Source of the DNA: Phycisphaeraceae bacterium
GTDB taxonomy: Bacteria > Planctomycetota > Phycisphaerae > Phycisphaerales > UBA1924
Length of the DNA stretch: 64,000 bases
Direction of reading: 5' to 3'
Assembly: GCA_019636515.1 (NCBI GenBank)
Contig: JAHBXI010000002.1
Location: 682,001 to 746,000, forward strand
Of this stretch, positions 62,258 through 64,000 are shown in pieces (the first letter of the stretch is position 1; the number at the start of each line of letters is the position of its first letter). The notes below the pieces were generated by a model, which saw nothing but the letters and a program-made list of their open reading frames with translations, did no database searches and was not told the DNA's origin. The position numbers were made by a program, and so were the translations under genes.

Positions 62258-63601
62258 ATGAACGACCGCGATCGATTCCTCGGGAAGCGAGTCACCGTGA
62301 TGGGCCTGGGGCGATTCGGGGGCGGCGTTGGCGTGGCGAGATGGTTCGCCCGACGCGGGGCACGCCTGCTCATCACCGATCTCGATACGCACGACCGTCT
62401 CGGGCCGTCCATCGAGTCGATCGCCGACCTTATCCGCCAGGGACATGCAGTGCTCCGGCTCGGCGGACACGACGAAGCGGATTTCACTTCCGCGGACCTG
62501 GTCGTGGTCGGGCCGGCCGTGCCCAGGCCGTGGGAGAATCGCTACCTCGTCGCGGCGGGCCGGGCGGGGGTTGAGATCACCACCGAGATCCGCCTGGCCG
62601 TCGAGCGAGTCCCCGATCCCCGACGCGTCGTCGGCGTGACGGGATCGGCGGGCAAAAGCACGACCAGCGCCATGATCGCCTGTGCTCTTGAAGGCATCGG
62701 AGAGCCGACGCTGCTGGGCGGCAACATCGGCGGATCCCTCCTTGACGCGATTGACCGGGCCGAGCCGGACACGCGCGTGGTCGTTGAACTCTCGAGTTTC
62801 ATGCTCCACCACCTCGCGGGCTGGTCCCCCCCCGTGGCGGTCGTCACAAACTTTGCATCCAATCATCTCGACTGGCACGGGTCCCTCGAACATTACCGGG
62901 CCAGCAAGCAGGCATTGCTTGCATCCCAGGTCCCCGGGGACGTCGCGGTCCTGGGCCCGGGCCTCGAAGGCTGGACGGTCAATGAAGGGGTCCGCCGCGT
63001 GGCGCCGACTCCGGGTCCGGGTGTTGAAGATCTGATCATCCCGGGCGAGCACAACCGGCTCAACGCCGCCACGGCCGTGGAAGCCGCGCTGGCCTCCCTG
63101 GAACGGACAGGACGGGACACGGCGGGACTCCGCCAGGCGCTCGAAGGCCACATCCGCCGCTTCCCGGGACTCGACCACCGGCTCCGATTTGTCATGGAGA
63201 GGGACGGTGTCCGGTACTACAACGACTCCAAGTCGACAACCCCTGAATCAACGCTCCTGGCCTGCGCTGCTTTCGCCGACGGCGCCCGCTCGATGCGGCG
63301 CATCCACCTCATCGTCGGGGGGTATGACAAGGGCGCGGATGTATCTCCGATGGCCCGGCTTTCCGAATCGCTCGGCGGCCTGTACACCATCGGGGCGACA
63401 GGGCCTGCGATCGATCGGGCATCCGGCGGCCGCACGATCCCCTGCGGCACGATCGAGGCGGCGGTCCGGCAATGCCGGATGCGGGCAGGGCCCGGCGATG
63501 TGGTGGTCCTGAGCCCCGGGTGCGCCTCGTGGGACCAGTTTGAGAACTTCGAGGCCCGAGGAAGACGCTTTCGAGACCTTGTCCAGGGGGACTCCCCGTG
63601 A
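62258..63601 (+). CDS. murD: UDP-N-acetylmuramoylalanine-D-glutamate ligase
   Basis: Cytosolic Mur ligase adding D-glutamate to UDP-MurNAc-L-Ala in peptidoglycan synthesis. 447 residues, as in other bacteria. Seen: [20 protein letters not shown], the ATP-binding [17 protein letters not shown] near 128 (usual GTNGKST is GSAGKST), [46 protein letters not shown] near 330, [11 protein letters not shown], and the C-terminal [20 protein letters not shown]. Its presence with a D-amino acid-type aminotransferase upstream suggests that the organism makes peptidoglycan. The ATG at 62258 is chosen over an upstream GTG at 62231. It overlaps the next gene by four bases. Confidence 0.95.
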   Translation: MNDRDRFLGKRVTVMGLGRFGGGVGVARWFARRGARLLITDLDTHDRLGPSIESIADLIRQGHAVLRLGGHDEADFTSADLVVVGPAVPRPWENRYLVAAGRAGVEITTEIRLAVERVPDPRRVVGVTGSAGKSTTSAMIACALEGIGEPTLLGGNIGGSLLDAIDRAEPDTRVVVELSSFMLHHLAGWSPPVAVVTNFASNHLDWHGSLEHYRASKQALLASQVPGDVAVLGPGLEGWTVNEGVRRVAPTPGPGVEDLIIPGEHNRLNAATAVEAALASLERTGRDTAGLRQALEGHIRRFPGLDHRLRFVMERDGVRYYNDSKSTTPESTLLACAAFADGARSMRRIHLIVGGYDKGADVSPMARLSESLGGLYTIGATGPAIDRASGGRTIPCGTIEAAVRQCRMRAGPGDVVVLSPGCASWDQFENFEARGRRFRDLVQGDSP

Positions 63602-64000
63602 GATCGGCGATCCTTGCCCTCGCGGCTTCGTGCGCGATGTTCCTGTCGCCGGGATGCGCCCGCACCACCACGACCACCACCGTTGCCGCCGCCCCGGCCG
63701 GCGCGCCGGCCGTCCCGCCTCCCGAATTCCGGCCAGCGCCGGGTTCGGACGCTCAACCAATTCCAGACGAGCACGTTGAACCGGCGCCGATGGCGAGCGA
63801 GCCGGCGGCGGCCGAACCAAAGTCTGAACCCAAATCCGAACCCAACGCCGCACGATGGATCGAGGTCTTCCCACATGTCCGCCTCGATGCCGCCCGCCGA
63901 TTCGTGGAAATCGACGGGCAGGTGCCGATCGACCCGCACGATCCGCGGACGCCCCACATCTTTCTCGAGGTTGTTGTCTGTCCGTGGGACACGCGTGAGC
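63598..64000 (+). CDS. putative YdjY-domain lipoprotein, 3' end cut by the window
   Basis: The frame begins at GTG 63598, overlapping the murD stop (GTGA), and is open to the window end (134 residues). The N-terminus is a lipoprotein signal, [19 protein letters not shown], with Cys 20 as the lipidation site, followed by a Thr/Pro/Ala/Glu-rich linker (about 21-85). From about residue 85, [20 protein letters not shown] and [16 protein letters not shown] resemble the start of the YdjY domain found on planctomycete proteins, whose role is unknown. Co-transcription with murD suggests an envelope role. Confidence 0.6.
   Translation, partial: MRSAILALAASCAMFLSPGCARTTTTTTVAAAPAGAPAVPPPEFRPAPGSDAQPIPDEHVEPAPMASEPAAAEPKSEPKSEPNAARWIEVFPHVRLDAARRFVEIDGQVPIDPHDPRTPHIFLEVVVCPWDTRE

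Overview
The window is GC-rich, gene-dense chromosomal DNA from a planctomycete, most likely of the class Phycisphaerae (order Phycisphaerales). The taxonomic call rests on features seen here: two secreted proteins ending in the DFDGSGF calcium-loop tail with a terminal GC, a membrane protein opening with a CxxC-YNLRGL-CPECG zinc ribbon, a very large exported protein with an N-terminal LEPR-like LENLEVRRLLFS motif, and frequent GTG/TTG starts with few Shine-Dalgarno sites. No tRNA, rRNA, CRISPR array, prophage or insertion sequence was recognised. I count 48 protein-coding genes, two of them cut by the window ends.

Layout. 1-7.3 kb: 6-phosphofructokinase (5' cut), an MlaE-type lipid-transport permease, a secreted protein with an EPPPP tract, PDZ domain and novel D-x-Y repeats, the Clp adaptor ClpS, a GspE-N domain protein and a LON-domain protein. 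7.3-18.2 kb: UvrA, PyrF, a secreted hydrolase-like protein, a DUF971 protein, class II DAHP synthase, a histone-like basic protein, guanylate kinase, a thioesterase, and an autoregulated GntR/membrane-protein pair. 18.3-22 kb: a receiver-like protein, groES, a 76-residue unknown, groEL and a 45-residue peptide. 22-25.2 kb: a ParA-type ATPase fused to a glycogen-binding domain, with an unknown partner. 25.4-34.5 kb: acetyltransferase, GlnRS, a LysR regulator, trehalose synthesis (otsAB), GluRS and chorismate mutase-prephenate dehydratase. 34.5-35.4 kb: a gene-free stretch with a promoter and a series of stem-loops. 35.4-44.9 kb: the 3178-residue exported protein. 45-48.3 kb: nrfHA (nitrite to ammonia) and, divergently, an aromatic amino acid hydroxylase. 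48.4-64 kb: secreted and membrane proteins, a radical SAM protein, a possible glycosyltransferase, OmpH/Skp-like protein, CinA, CarA, PriA, a class IV aminotransferase, MurD and a lipoprotein start.

Themes. Aromatic amino acid metabolism recurs: DAHP synthase, PheA and an aromatic hydroxylase. Pyrimidine synthesis is represented by pyrF and carA, cell envelope by murD, mlaE and ompH, proteostasis by clpS, groES and groEL, and trehalose synthesis by otsAB.

Two observations go beyond routine annotation. First, about eighteen genes have a -10-like TANNNT hexamer 5 to 9 bases before the start codon, which implies that leaderless transcription is common here; the pattern also decides several starts (gmk, nrfH, the class IV aminotransferase). 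Second, the ParA/glycogen-binding-domain fusion and its neighbour look like an undescribed two-gene module for positioning or tracking a glucan. All functional statements are inferred from reading the sequence; no database search was run.
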